64,000 bases of DNA, from positions 62,001-126,000 of the forward strand of contig CAJXQJ010000004.1 in NCBI GenBank assembly GCA_913058245.1, given 5' to 3'. Below the pieces are notes generated by a model. The model was not told the origin of the DNA. It made no database searches and worked only from the letters and a program-made list of their open reading frames with translations. Made by a program: the position numbers and the translations under genes. The stretch comes from an uncultured Colwellia sp. Lineage in GTDB: Bacteria; Pseudomonadota; Gammaproteobacteria; Enterobacterales; Alteromonadaceae. This document shows, one piece after another, positions 30,248-41,022 of the stretch (position 1 is the first letter of the stretch; the number at the start of each line of letters is the position of its first letter).

Positions 30248-31417
30248 TTAATATTGCCATTGCTGACTAAAGTCATAGCGAAAGCCAACTGATAATGAAG
30301 AAAAGTCATCTAAATAATCAAAGTCCCTTTGCAAATATTCAACATGAAACCTTAACCAAGGTTTTGGTACCCACTCAAGGGTAGTGTTAAAGCCATTAAA
30401 GTCTTGTGTTAAACCGTTAGTATGGCCATCGGAAAAGTCGAAATAGCCTACTTTCAAGCGATATTCTTTAGCCAACCAGTAAGCTGCAGAAAGATCAAGC
30501 GTATGACCACTTCTATCGAGATCACCATTAGTTCTTTGGTAATCCTTATCTTGATAGCCAAGTGCTAAGTATAATCCGCTATCAAAATCATAAGCCAACG
30601 CCGCAGCATAAGTTTCATCATCTCCAACATCTACATTAGCTACATTCGCTTGCTGGCTGAGGTAAGTCGCAGCAGCATGCAATCCGTCTTTATCATAACT
30701 CACACCAACATTAATTAAGTCACTATAGTTATTGCCATCGTCACCATTAAACTGCGCTGCTGCCATCCAAGTGACTTCTTGATATTTATACTTATAGGTC
30801 AATAAATTATCGACAAAAAATATGCTTTCCGGATCATATGCAAACGGGCTACTCGCATGATTAAAAATATCAACATACTCAGCAACAAATAAATAATTTA
30901 CTGGCCTTTGCTTGCCGATGCCTACGGTCCCGATTGGACTTGTAAGAGCAGCGTAAACTTGTCTTGCTTTGCCAAAGTCACCATTATTAGACAAGTCAAT
31001 TGCCCACTCTCCATGCAAGGTCGCACTCCAATTTTCATCCCACTCACTGGTGGCTTTAAAGCCAGCATGAGAAAGTGCATCTCTAACATCCATTTGCTTA
31101 GAGTCATCTTCATCAATATAACCTAAAGTAGGCCGAACAGTGGCATAAAGCTTAACTTTGTTTGTTGAACTGCCAGCAGGCAATTTTTCTGTCTTTTTAG
31201 GTTCTTTAGCAACACTTTTTGAAAGCGGTTTAGCAATATTAATCACGGACTGTGTATTAGCGGTTTGCTGCTTCTCTAATAACTCAATGCGCTTTTTTAA
31301 TACCTCTAGTTGCTGCTTTAATTCACTGATAGTTATATTTTCATCTGCAAAAGAACCTGGACTTAAAAGCAACAAAGCTAATATCGAAGAATTTGCAAAC
31401 TCTTTAATTTTTATCAT
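30248..31417 (-). CDS. Outer-membrane porin with N-terminal coiled coil
   Basis: Signal peptide; ISELKQQLEVLKKRIELLEKQ coiled coil; beta-rich repeats; terminal LSVGFRYDFSQQWQY. Confidence 0.8.
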   Translation of the reverse strand: MIKIKEFANSSILALLLLSPGSFADENITISELKQQLEVLKKRIELLEKQQTANTQSVINIAKPLSKSVAKEPKKTEKLPAGSSTNKVKLYATVRPTLGYIDEDDSKQMDVRDALSHAGFKATSEWDENWSATLHGEWAIDLSNNGDFGKARQVYAALTSPIGTVGIGKQRPVNYLFVAEYVDIFNHASSPFAYDPESIFFVDNLLTYKYKYQEVTWMAAAQFNGDDGNNYSDLINVGVSYDKDGLHAAATYLSQQANVANVDVGDDETYAAALAYDFDSGLYLALGYQDKDYQRTNGDLDRSGHTLDLSAAYWLAKEYRLKVGYFDFSDGHTNGLTQDFNGFNTTLEWVPKPWLRFHVEYLQRDFDYLDDFSSLSVGFRYDFSQQWQY

Positions 31418-31488
31418 AAAAAATCACTTTCAATTTTCACTTTTCTTAAAGTGTAGACTATATATTAAAGCGTATCGTTTTTTTAATT

Positions 31489-33381
31489 ATGGGTTTGAAT
31501 ATGAATATCAGAACAAAGTTTTCGGTAGCATCTGGAGTGGTTGTGTTTATTATTGTTTCACTACTTTCTCTGTCCAGTTATATGTTAATCAGTAATTCGC
31601 TACAGGAAAAAACTCAAGCCTATGTTGAAGACAATTCATCATTACTTGCACAAGGTATTAGTAATTGGTTAACCAGTAAAACTTCCCAGATAAATGTACT
31701 GAGAAATATGGTTGAGAGTGACTATTCTCCTGAAAATTTTCAAAAAGTATTAGAACTATCATCTCTCACCACTGACTTTTCTTTAATGTTCGGCACCCTA
31801 GCAAATGAAACCCAATTACGTTCAAATGATCCGAATAGAGAAAACCCAGCTGGTGTCGACTTTCGAGACCGACCTTGGTTTGAATTAGCCCAACGCAGCA
31901 ATGGTGTAGTTTTCACTGCTCCTTACATAGACGCAGCAACAAAAGAGTTATTACTATCAGTGGTTGCTCCCATTGAAAACAATTCTAAATTTCAAGGTGT
32001 TATTGGTGGAGATTTAAGCCTCGATAGTATTGCAACAAGTGTAAATACCATTAATTTTAATAACACTGGTTTAGCATTTATTGCTGATGAAAATGGCAAT
32101 ATCATTACCCACCCTGATGCAAGTTTAAACGGTAAAAATACCAGTTCTGTTTACAATATATCGCCGAATAACAATCGCAAAATCATCACTATTGAACATG
32201 ATAATAAAGAAAAATTAATCTACTTTTTTTCTTTAAAAAAACAGTTTGGCATGAGCTGGAGTTTAGGAGTTTTATTAGAAAAAGATAAAGTTTATCAATC
32301 ACTTTCAAGTTTAACTAATCAAACCATTTTATTTGCTATTATTGGCATTGCTATTTGTATTTTTTCTCTGCGACAACTTGCTAAAAAGTTATTACAGCCA
32401 CTAAATGAACTAGAAGCTGCGATTGCCGAAATTGCATCAGGTGGTGGCGACTTAACTCAACGCTTAACCATTAAGAACAATGACGAGTGCGGCGCTGTCG
32501 CAAATAACTTCAACAAGTTTCTCGATACCTTACAACAGCTAGTTAAAGACATTAAACAAAAAGCTGGGGTTGTTGTTGATAATAGTAATAACGCCACAGA
32601 ATTAGCCAATGAGTCGAGTACCAAATTAGGCGAACAAGGAATGCTGGTTGAAGGATTAGCAACAGCTATGAATGAAATGAGCCAAACTTCGATGGATATT
32701 GCCGCCAGCGCACAAGATGCTGCCACCTCAATTTCTTCAGTTAACGAGCGGGCAGATGAGGGACGTTCATTATTTAGCAAAACCAGTAATGATGTTGTCG
32801 GGTTATCACAAACTATTTCATCTTCGCAGGAGTTAAGTAACCAACTGGCCGAATACAGTAACAATATTGAACAGGTACTTTCAGTGATCAACGGCGTTGC
32901 CGAGCAAACCAATTTACTTGCTCTAAATGCAGCAATCGAAGCAGCTCGTGCCGGTGAACAAGGTCGAGGATTTGCCGTTGTTGCTGATGAAGTGCGAACT
33001 TTGGCCTCACGCACCCAAGAGTCGACAACTGAAATTAAAACTATGATTGAGCAAATTCAAGAATCTTCAGGGCAAGTACAATTATCAATGAATGAAAGTC
33101 GTGAAATGGCAGAGGCCTGTGTCGAAAATACTCAAGTTGCCAATCAAACACTAGAGAATATATCAGACTCTGTTAAAGATATTATGGATAGGAATATTCA
33201 AATTGCCGCAGCAATTGAAGAGCAAAGCGTTGTTATTGAAGAAATTAATAAGAACACCACACATATTAATGATATCAGTATACAGGTTGGTGACTTTTCT
33301 CAAGAACAAGTCGGTACAAATGAAGCCTTAGTCGACGAAGTTAACCAACAACAATTATTGTTAGAAAAGTTTGTCGTTTAA
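31489..33381 (+). CDS. Methyl-accepting chemotaxis protein, Cache sensor domain
   Basis: Two TMs; [10 protein letters not shown] (Cache); HAMP; signalling hairpin [48 protein letters not shown]; start may be 31501. Confidence 0.95.
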   Translation: MGLNMNIRTKFSVASGVVVFIIVSLLSLSSYMLISNSLQEKTQAYVEDNSSLLAQGISNWLTSKTSQINVLRNMVESDYSPENFQKVLELSSLTTDFSLMFGTLANETQLRSNDPNRENPAGVDFRDRPWFELAQRSNGVVFTAPYIDAATKELLLSVVAPIENNSKFQGVIGGDLSLDSIATSVNTINFNNTGLAFIADENGNIITHPDASLNGKNTSSVYNISPNNNRKIITIEHDNKEKLIYFFSLKKQFGMSWSLGVLLEKDKVYQSLSSLTNQTILFAIIGIAICIFSLRQLAKKLLQPLNELEAAIAEIASGGGDLTQRLTIKNNDECGAVANNFNKFLDTLQQLVKDIKQKAGVVVDNSNNATELANESSTKLGEQGMLVEGLATAMNEMSQTSMDIAASAQDAATSISSVNERADEGRSLFSKTSNDVVGLSQTISSSQELSNQLAEYSNNIEQVLSVINGVAEQTNLLALNAAIEAARAGEQGRGFAVVADEVRTLASRTQESTTEIKTMIEQIQESSGQVQLSMNESREMAEACVENTQVANQTLENISDSVKDIMDRNIQIAAAIEEQSVVIEEINKNTTHINDISIQVGDFSQEQVGTNEALVDEVNQQQLLLEKFVV

Positions 33382-33390
33382 ATAATCAAT

Positions 33391-34776
33391 TTATGCGGGT
33401 AAAGACAATATAACTTGTGCACCTGATGCATGCGGGCTATTTTTCAGTTTTATTTGGCCGCCATGACTAAACATAATTTGTCGACAAAGTGCTAAGCCAA
33501 TGCCGCTACCGTCTGGTTTAGTGGTATAAAATGGCACAAATAAGTTTTCAGTGTTTGCTAGGCCGCAACCATTATCTGTAATAACTATTTTTTGCCATTG
33601 CTGCTCGATAAAATAATCAATTGTGATTATTTTATTTACTCTTTCTTCCATTGCATCCATAGCATTCTTAAGCAAGTTTATCAGCACTTGTTCAAATTGC
33701 TTTTTATCAACTGACAACTCAGCATTGGTGTTTTCAGCAATTTTAAACTGACAATTTGGAAATAGCGGCATCAGCTTTTTAATAAGAGAGTTTAGGTTTA
33801 TCGGTGCAAAAATTGGTTTAGGTAAGTGTGCCAGCTGGCTATAACTCGCTATAAAGTCACTTAAAGAATCGGCTCGTTCATTAATAATGTTAATACCAGC
33901 AACTAAGCTTTGGTGACTTTCCAGTTTTTCATTTTCAATAGTGCCTTGTAGCTTATGTTGTATTGACTGACTAATTGTTGAAATTGGGGTTAAAGAGTTA
34001 TTAATTTCATGACTAAGCACCCTTAACACGCTTTGCCAAGCACTGCGCTCTTTCTCCATGAGCAACCGTTCCGCATTGGTTAATAAATATAACTGGTGCG
34101 GTTGCCCATCTCTTATAAAGCTCTCTTTATGTAGAAAGAAATCACCATCAAATTCAGCATCTGAAATACCTAGCTCTTGACTAGCAGATTTAAACTCAAT
34201 AATACCTGAGCTTGCCTGCTGTAATTTTCCTCCCACAGCTAAGTCACTTAGTAGCATACCACTATAATTATCAACATCATTAAGTAGTAAGGCTTTCGCC
34301 GATGCATTTGCCATAACCAACTTACCAGTTTGATCTGTCGCTAATACCATAGCATCCATTTGCTCGACAATTAACTCAAGGAGTACTCGTGACTCTTTTG
34401 CCGATATTTTATGTAGTGCTAATGTTTCTGAAAGGCTATTTATTAATATTAATAACTCTTGAAAAGCTTGGTTGCTTTTCAATCGGCCACGTAATGAGTA
34501 GTCCCCGTCTATCATTGATTCGATTAAGTTAGCTAAAGTTCTTACTTGGTACTGAGCATGTTTACGGCTGGCAATAACAACATAGCTTGAAAGTAAACAT
34601 AAACAGATAATAATAAAAGCAATAAAGTAGGGAGAAGTATTGGTACTAAATAAGGCTATTGTTGTAATAAAAAAGCAAGGTAAAACCGCTAATAAAATTA
34701 ACTTATCTTGTTGCTCTATTTGATAATGCTGCGCACTCTGCTTAACACACTGCCAAATTTTTCTAATCCAATTCAT
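33391..34776 (-). CDS. NtrY-like sensor histidine kinase
   Basis: Two N-terminal TMs; VLRVLSHEINNSLTPISTISQSI (H box); LINLLKNAMDAMEE; GCGLANTENLFVPFYTTKPDGSGIGLALCRQIM. Confidence 0.92.
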   Translation of the reverse strand: MNWIRKIWQCVKQSAQHYQIEQQDKLILLAVLPCFFITTIALFSTNTSPYFIAFIIICLCLLSSYVVIASRKHAQYQVRTLANLIESMIDGDYSLRGRLKSNQAFQELLILINSLSETLALHKISAKESRVLLELIVEQMDAMVLATDQTGKLVMANASAKALLLNDVDNYSGMLLSDLAVGGKLQQASSGIIEFKSASQELGISDAEFDGDFFLHKESFIRDGQPHQLYLLTNAERLLMEKERSAWQSVLRVLSHEINNSLTPISTISQSIQHKLQGTIENEKLESHQSLVAGINIINERADSLSDFIASYSQLAHLPKPIFAPINLNSLIKKLMPLFPNCQFKIAENTNAELSVDKKQFEQVLINLLKNAMDAMEERVNKIITIDYFIEQQWQKIVITDNGCGLANTENLFVPFYTTKPDGSGIGLALCRQIMFSHGGQIKLKNSPHASGAQVILSLPA

Positions 34777-36172
34777 ATTTACTTATTCGACGGTAATAGC
34801 CACTGCGACTCAATCCGAGCGACTTAGCTGTTTCTGTCGCATTATTATTGTGTATTTTTAAGCGCTCAACAATGATATTTTTTTCAACTTCATCAAGCGT
34901 TAAATGGTTAAATTCTAGGTCATGACTATTAAAATTGTCACTTTTCAATGTCGTTAAAACAATATCTTCGGCATGAATCACCTCTTGGTTACATGTAAAC
35001 AATAACCGCTCCATAGTGTGGCTCAATTCACGAATATTACCCGGCCAATGATAATCTTGTAACTTAGTAATTGCAGCAGCAGATATTGATGGGGTATTTT
35101 TGTGATACTTACGACTAAAAGTTGCCAAAAAACTTTGAGCCAAATCCGCTATATCCTCTACTCGTTCAGATAAAGATGGAATACGCAGCTCTATGGTATT
35201 TAACCGAAAATAAAGGTCTTGGCGAAATTTATTATTGATAATATCCGCTTGTAAATCACTATTCGTTGCAGAAATAACCCGTACATTAGCATGCAAAGAT
35301 TTACTACTTCCTACAGCTTCAAACTTTTGCTCTTCCAATACCCTTAATAATTTTGCTTGTTGTTCAATTGGAATATTGGCTAACTCATCTAAAAATAGCG
35401 TGCCATTTTCTGCCATTTCAAAACGGCCAATACGATTTTCTTTCGCATCAGTAAATGCACCTTTAACATGACCAAACATTTCACTTTCAAATAAGCTTGC
35501 CGGTATTGCTCCCATATTCACAGGGACAAATGAATTTTTGGCACGACGAGAAACTTTATGTACGTATGCGGCAAGCATGCTTTTACCAGTACCGTTATCC
35601 CCGGTCAGTAAAATACTCATGTCGCTTTTTGCTAAATTATCTAAAGTCGCTAATAAATCTTGCATCACTTTTGAATTAGCAATAATACCATCGCGGTTTT
35701 CAGGGTGAGATTGCGCCGTAAGCAACCTATTTTGCTGTGATAATCGTTCAGCATTTTTGCAAGAATTAGCTAATGCAATCTGAGTTTTAATGGCATTAAT
35801 AATTCGCTCATTTTTCCAAGGTTTTTGCACAAAATCATTGGCGCCAGCTTGCATAGCTTCAACTGCAATATCGATTGTTGCCCAGCCAGTCATCACAATA
35901 ATTGGAATATTGAGATTTAGCGCTGTAATGCTTTTAACAAGCTCAATGCCCTCTCGACCAGATGTGGTGTCTTGTTGAAAGTTCATATCAAGCAACACCA
36001 ACTCAACTGATTGGCTTTTTAAACACTCAATTGCCGCCAGAGGAGTAGTAACAGCGAGCGTTTCAAAACCAAAATCAGCTAGTAAGTATTTAAGGCCAGC
36101 GATGATATTAATGTCATCATCGGCAACGAGTATTTTTTTTGTATTTACAAAGTCATTCACAATTGAATTCAC
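34763..36172 (-). CDS. Sigma54-dependent NtrC-family response regulator
   Basis: Receiver (LVLLDMNF), GDNGTGKSMLAAYVH Walker A, ESEMFGHVKGAFTDAKENRIGRFEMAENGTLFLDEL (GAFTDA loop), HTH ATETAKSLGLSRSGYYRRISKY. Confidence 0.95.
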   Translation of the reverse strand: MNSIVNDFVNTKKILVADDDINIIAGLKYLLADFGFETLAVTTPLAAIECLKSQSVELVLLDMNFQQDTTSGREGIELVKSITALNLNIPIIVMTGWATIDIAVEAMQAGANDFVQKPWKNERIINAIKTQIALANSCKNAERLSQQNRLLTAQSHPENRDGIIANSKVMQDLLATLDNLAKSDMSILLTGDNGTGKSMLAAYVHKVSRRAKNSFVPVNMGAIPASLFESEMFGHVKGAFTDAKENRIGRFEMAENGTLFLDELANIPIEQQAKLLRVLEEQKFEAVGSSKSLHANVRVISATNSDLQADIINNKFRQDLYFRLNTIELRIPSLSERVEDIADLAQSFLATFSRKYHKNTPSISAAAITKLQDYHWPGNIRELSHTMERLLFTCNQEVIHAEDIVLTTLKSDNFNSHDLEFNHLTLDEVEKNIIVERLKIHNNNATETAKSLGLSRSGYYRRISKYELD

Positions 36173-36274
36173 AAACTATCATTATATTGATTAAAACAAG
36201 CAGCAAATAAAGTACATTGCTGCTACATTCGCGTAGCATAACCTGTTAGCTACGTTATTGTTTGCATTAAATAT

Positions 36275-38698
36275 TTACTCATACCGTAATGCCATACTTG
36301 GCTCCATAATAACAGCTTTTTTACTCGGCAAATATATCGCCAACATAACTACAACCGTTAAACCGAAAACGACTGTTAACGCTTGCGAAAAGTAAATATA
36401 AACTGGAAATATACCTTCAGTAAACTTATGAAAACCAAAAGAAATTAATGCAAATATTAGTAATGCCAAACTAAGTCCAATAATTAGCTGCTTACCACCT
36501 TGTTTCAAAAACATACGCAATATATCTCTGTCAGAAGCACCAACTGCCCGTCGAATACCGACTTCATGTGTACGTTGTGCGACTGAATTCGCAGTTAAGC
36601 CATAAATTCCAACCATAGCTAAAAGAAGAGAGAAAAAGCCGGTACCAAAAGTAATTTCAGACATCAGCCCCATAGATTCTCGCATTTTATTTCGATTTTC
36701 ACTGGCTCCCTGTACAGAATAAGTGAGCTCAATACTTCGATCTATAGCAAACATGGCTTGATAGAAAATTTCTTCTGGTTGCTGCGTATTTGGCAAAGTC
36801 TTGTAAAGAAGAATTTGGTACGGATCGAAAAACTGTAAACCTGATAAATAAATTTCGTCTGCACTATCTCTACTACCAAACATCGCACTAGCGTTCATGC
36901 GGTTAGTCACGACACCAACAATAAAAACCCTTTCATCGATATCATTAATATTCACCGTAAAGCTCTTCTCTAAGGGCGATTCTCCAGGCCAATAACGTTT
37001 CGCCATTGATTGACTGATAATTGCAGTTTTACGATTGCCACTTTTATCTAAATGAGTAAATTGACGCCCTGCAACTAAATTCACCCCAACGGTTGCACTA
37101 TCACCAATTAGCGATGCAACATCGATCAGTAGTTTATCCTCTTCAGAGAGATATTCGTGGCCCTCTAGCATCACTTTCGATGCACCAATCCAATTATGGT
37201 TGATCACGCCAACTAAATTAGGATGCTGCTCTAACTTCGCTATTAATGATTGCATCAAGGCTATTTGCTGTTGTGGCTCTGGATATTTCTTTTCTGGCAC
37301 GCTAAAACGAGCGGTCATAACATTAGAGTAATCATCACCCATTTCAAGATTAATAAATTTATGAGAAATGAATGCCGTTATTGAGCCTATTAACATTAAT
37401 AACGCCACTAAAAAAACTTGAGTTGTTACCAATATTCTAGAAACTCGCCCCGCTTTTTTGCTTTGTGCACCGCGAGTGCCATCCCTTAACGTGCTATTAA
37501 TATCTTGATGCGCAGAACGCCAAGCCGGAAAAAATGCAGATAATAAAATGGTTATTAAGGTAAATACCACCGCCATCAATAAGGTTGCGCCGTCCATACC
37601 ATAATGCCACCAAAAGGATCCGCCACCAGGTAACCAAGAATGTATTGCAACTTCAGTATAATCTAGCGCAGCTCCCACGAGTAATACGGACAGTAAGCCA
37701 CCAACACTGGCAATAATTACTCCTTCCCACAGTAGTTGACTCACTAAACGAGCTGTTTTTGCACCAAGTGCAGCCCGAATTGCCGTTTCTTTTTGACGTT
37801 CAATAGAGCGTGCCAGCAGTAAATTACCAACATTAATACAAGCAAGTAATAAAATTAAGAATGAAATTGTCATTAAGCCCGCAAACGCAACCGCACCGTC
37901 GTTACCCGTTTGCGCCATTTGAAAAGTTAGTAATTTGACGTGTTTTTCTACTTTCGGTAAATCAAACAATTTCACATTTCGCTGATAAATTTGATTAATT
38001 TTCTGGGTTAACTCTTGTTCAGCGTCTTTAATGTTCACGCCGGCTTTAAGCCGCGCATAGCCATACAAATACTCACTATGTTGTGGTGACTCCAACAACA
38101 CACTATTCAATAGAGGCAGCCAAACTTTAGACATATTTGGAAAGCGGTAATCTTTTGGCATCACACCAATAATATCGGTATTTATACCATCAACCTTGAT
38201 GCTTCGCGTTAATATATTTTCATTACCCTGATATTCACTTTGCCATACTTCATAACTAATCACAGCAACTGCTGGCGCCCCGACTAAAGTATCATTCTCA
38301 CTTATTGTGCGCCCTAAAATGGGCTTTATGCGACTAAATTCAAAAAAGCCAGCCCTCACATAGCTACCATAATAGCTCTTACCAGACTCCTTGATATTAA
38401 TACGCATGTCACCTGTATCATAAACACCAAACTCAGCAAAACTTGCCACATTGTCTTTAATCGCTTGGTATTCGAAACTTCGGATATAACGGTACTTTCC
38501 ATCTTCAAACACAGCCAAAGCTTTTGCCGTTTCTCCTTCCGGGATAGGTAAAGGTTTATAAATTGAGGTATACAAAAATGAAAAAGTAAATAGACTAATC
38601 GACAAGCCACCAATTAACACACCCAGTGTCATTGCGGTAAATTTGGGTGCGTTAAATAAAAGACGTAATGCATATTTAATATCTAACCATATAGACAT
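36275..38698 (-). CDS. MacB-like ABC transporter permease (FtsX/MacB_PCD)
   Basis: YALRLLFNAPKFTAMTLGVLIGGLS; ACINVGNLLLARSIERQKETAIRAALGA; RTHEVGIRRAVGASDRDILRMFLKQG. Confidence 0.92.
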   Translation of the reverse strand: MSIWLDIKYALRLLFNAPKFTAMTLGVLIGGLSISLFTFSFLYTSIYKPLPIPEGETAKALAVFEDGKYRYIRSFEYQAIKDNVASFAEFGVYDTGDMRINIKESGKSYYGSYVRAGFFEFSRIKPILGRTISENDTLVGAPAVAVISYEVWQSEYQGNENILTRSIKVDGINTDIIGVMPKDYRFPNMSKVWLPLLNSVLLESPQHSEYLYGYARLKAGVNIKDAEQELTQKINQIYQRNVKLFDLPKVEKHVKLLTFQMAQTGNDGAVAFAGLMTISFLILLLACINVGNLLLARSIERQKETAIRAALGAKTARLVSQLLWEGVIIASVGGLLSVLLVGAALDYTEVAIHSWLPGGGSFWWHYGMDGATLLMAVVFTLITILLSAFFPAWRSAHQDINSTLRDGTRGAQSKKAGRVSRILVTTQVFLVALLMLIGSITAFISHKFINLEMGDDYSNVMTARFSVPEKKYPEPQQQIALMQSLIAKLEQHPNLVGVINHNWIGASKVMLEGHEYLSEEDKLLIDVASLIGDSATVGVNLVAGRQFTHLDKSGNRKTAIISQSMAKRYWPGESPLEKSFTVNINDIDERVFIVGVVTNRMNASAMFGSRDSADEIYLSGLQFFDPYQILLYKTLPNTQQPEEIFYQAMFAIDRSIELTYSVQGASENRNKMRESMGLMSEITFGTGFFSLLLAMVGIYGLTANSVAQRTHEVGIRRAVGASDRDILRMFLKQGGKQLIIGLSLALLIFALISFGFHKFTEGIFPVYIYFSQALTVVFGLTVVVMLAIYLPSKKAVIMEPSMALRYE

Positions 38699-38703
38699 AG
38701 TAA

Positions 38704-39438
38704 CTACCCCGCCGCTACTTCTAGTGTAGAAACAGCATTATTTTTTATTGTGCTATTTATACTGTCTTTTATTAGCCGACCATCAAACATCTCCAAGCAA
38801 CGGCTCGCTCTTTTTGCTGAAGCGGGATCATGCGTTACCATACAAATGGTTGCTCCTTCTCGATGCAATTGTTCGAATAACTGCAATACCGACTCGGCAT
38901 TTTTTGAGTCTAAGTTACCTGTTGGTTCATCGGCTAAAATAATTTTAGGCTCATTAACTAACGCTCTAGCAACAGCGACTCGCTGTTGTTGTCCGCCTGA
39001 AAGTTGTGATGGAAAGTGATTTTTACGATGACCCATTTCTACTTTTTCAAGCACCACTTTTGCACGATTTTCGATTACTGCTTTTGATAGCCCTGACTGA
39101 TAAGTCAGTGGCAACATGACGTTTTCTAGTACGGTCAAATCTGAAATTAGGTTAAACGATTGGAAAACAAACCCAATCTCTTTACTGCGAATTTCCGCGC
39201 GTTGATTTCTACTCAGTGAAGAAATATCATTATCCGCCAACCAATATTGCCCTGCTGTTGGTGAATCAAGTAAGCCCAACAAAGATAGTAAAGTTGACTT
39301 TCCACACCCAGATTGACCACTTAACGCGACATATTCGCCTTTATTTATTTCTAAACTGATGTCATTTATTGCTTTAGTTTCAATATCTTCAGTTAAGAAT
39401 GTTTTACTAACATCGTTCAACTTTAATAATGCTTTCAT
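38704..39438 (-). CDS. MacB/LolD-type ABC transporter ATP-binding protein
   Basis: Walker A GQSGCGKSTLLSLLG; LSGGQQQRVAVARALVNEPKIILADEPTGNLDS; THDPASA. Confidence 0.96.
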   Translation of the reverse strand: MKALLKLNDVSKTFLTEDIETKAINDISLEINKGEYVALSGQSGCGKSTLLSLLGLLDSPTAGQYWLADNDISSLSRNQRAEIRSKEIGFVFQSFNLISDLTVLENVMLPLTYQSGLSKAVIENRAKVVLEKVEMGHRKNHFPSQLSGGQQQRVAVARALVNEPKIILADEPTGNLDSKNAESVLQLFEQLHREGATICMVTHDPASAKRASRCLEMFDGRLIKDSINSTIKNNAVSTLEVAAG

Positions 39439-39478
39439 AATGTATCCTTTAAGACGTTTATTGTTATATAAGCGATAA

Positions 39479-40735
39479 TTAATTTATTAATACTTGTTGG
39501 TGTTCTTGCCAATCACTGGTATCTGAAATAATAATTTCATCGCCAACAGTTAAGCCAGAAAGTACCTGAATTTTGTTAACTGAACTTTGCCCAAGACTGA
39601 CCTGCTTTTTCTCAGCAAACTGTTGATCTACAGTAAGCTTAAACAAATCCACTTGGCTATCTCGTGGTGCAAAAACCGGGCGGTTTACAAACAAGGCATT
39701 TTCAATATTGCTAATTTCTATCAAGCCATCAACCGTGAGTTCAGGGCGCACTTCACTCGGTAAATTACCGATAAGATTAACATCTACCTGAACCATACCC
39801 GATTTCACGGCAGGGTCGATACGACTAACCTTGCCAGCAATTTGACTAGTACGAGTATCTATATGCACTACTTGCCCTACTTTAATATCTTTCACTCGCA
39901 CTTCCTGTACTTGCAGTTCAGCAAACAGCGAGCTTTGATCAGCAATAAGAGCAACACTACTACCTATCTGTGTTCGCTCTCCTAATTCGAGTGACACTTG
40001 TTGAATGATGCCTGACGTTGATGCGGTAACCGATAATGCCTCAACTTGTGCTAATACCCGTTGATAATTATTCTCCATCAAGCCTAAACGCGCCTGTTGT
40101 GCTGTTTTAGTTGCCGCCATTGTTAATTTCATTTTCGCAACTTTTTGTTGTTGCGCTTGCCAATATTGCAGTTGTTGTTTAACGGCAAGCTGGCTTTTTT
40201 GATAATCTAATGCTGATACTGTTGCATTACCTTGTTCCATCAAAGCGGTTTCGGCATCTAACTTTAGCTTTGCTGATAAATAGCTATATTCAGACGCCAC
40301 CACAGCATTTTCAATGTCGACAAGTTGTGACTCTAATGACACATATGCCGCGTTACTTTCTGCTTTATTTGCCTTTAACTCCCAACTAACTTTTTCTAAT
40401 TCACGCTCAAGTTCAGGATTGCTAAGTTTAACGAGCACATCCCCTAAGTTAACTTTCGCTCCTGGCTTAACAAAAACTTGCTCAATTCGGCCGGCAACTT
40501 GCGCAGAAACCCAACGAATATTTTCTGGTTTTAACAACCCTGTAGCGCGTACATTAACTAAAAATAGGCCTTGTTCAACTTTAGCTGTTACTAACTTTTC
40601 ATGATCAACCATATAAGAGGCATCACCTAGTGTTTGAGTCAAACGCCAAGCTAGAAAAACAAATAACATTGCCGGTATAACAAACCAGTACTTTTTCCAT
40701 AATGTTTGCTTTGGCTTAATTCGTTGCGTATCCAT
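39479..40735 (-). CDS. HlyD/MacA-like periplasmic adaptor subunit
   Basis: N-terminal TM; GLLKPENIRWVSAQVAGRIEQVFVKPGAKVNLGDVLVKLSNPELE lipoyl half-motif; coiled coil; ASTSGIIQQVSLELGERTQIG. Confidence 0.92.
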   Translation of the reverse strand: MDTQRIKPKQTLWKKYWFVIPAMLFVFLAWRLTQTLGDASYMVDHEKLVTAKVEQGLFLVNVRATGLLKPENIRWVSAQVAGRIEQVFVKPGAKVNLGDVLVKLSNPELERELEKVSWELKANKAESNAAYVSLESQLVDIENAVVASEYSYLSAKLKLDAETALMEQGNATVSALDYQKSQLAVKQQLQYWQAQQQKVAKMKLTMAATKTAQQARLGLMENNYQRVLAQVEALSVTASTSGIIQQVSLELGERTQIGSSVALIADQSSLFAELQVQEVRVKDIKVGQVVHIDTRTSQIAGKVSRIDPAVKSGMVQVDVNLIGNLPSEVRPELTVDGLIEISNIENALFVNRPVFAPRDSQVDLFKLTVDQQFAEKKQVSLGQSSVNKIQVLSGLTVGDEIIISDTSDWQEHQQVLIN

Positions 40736-40771
40736 TATTTTCCTTGCGCTTTATAACCTTACCTCTGTTAT

Positions 40772-40787
40772 TACAAGATAAGTGCCA
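40772..40787 (-). promoter_or_regulatory. Putative sigma54 (-24/-12) promoter of the adaptor-ABC transporter operon
   Basis: Reverse strand TGGCACTTATCTTGTA versus consensus TGGCACGNNNNTTGCW (2 mismatches), 37 nt upstream of the adaptor ATG; an NtrC-family regulator lies in the same cluster. Confidence 0.6.
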
Positions 40788-41022
40788 ACAGCAAAAGAAA
40801 AATAAACACTTAATAAACAACACGTTAAAAAAAGACATTACATAGAGAAATGGTACTGTAGCGAAATCGACACAATACAATGTAGCAATAATGGAACACT
40901 AATAACGAGGCAAGTATTTTAAATTAACCTCTAAGAGATACTGGGCAGCAAATATTACTATCAATACTGATGGTAAAATTATCCCGCACGTTGCAACTTA
41001 CATTCAACAGGAGAGGATAGTC

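Noticed and set aside
31158-31595. 145-aa + strand ORF overlapping the porin start and MCP start
   Set aside because: Antisense to the porin coding region and out of frame with the MCP; no recognisable domain.
32457-33014. 185-aa antisense ORF in the MCP gene
   Set aside because: Low-complexity Ser/Ala-rich reverse translation of the conserved MCP signalling domain; typical shadow ORF.
36172-36275. A sigma54 promoter upstream of the NtrC-like regulator (reverse ATGTACTTTATTTGCT)
   Set aside because: TTGC matches but the -24 GG is lost; too weak to call, so only the inverted repeats are reported.
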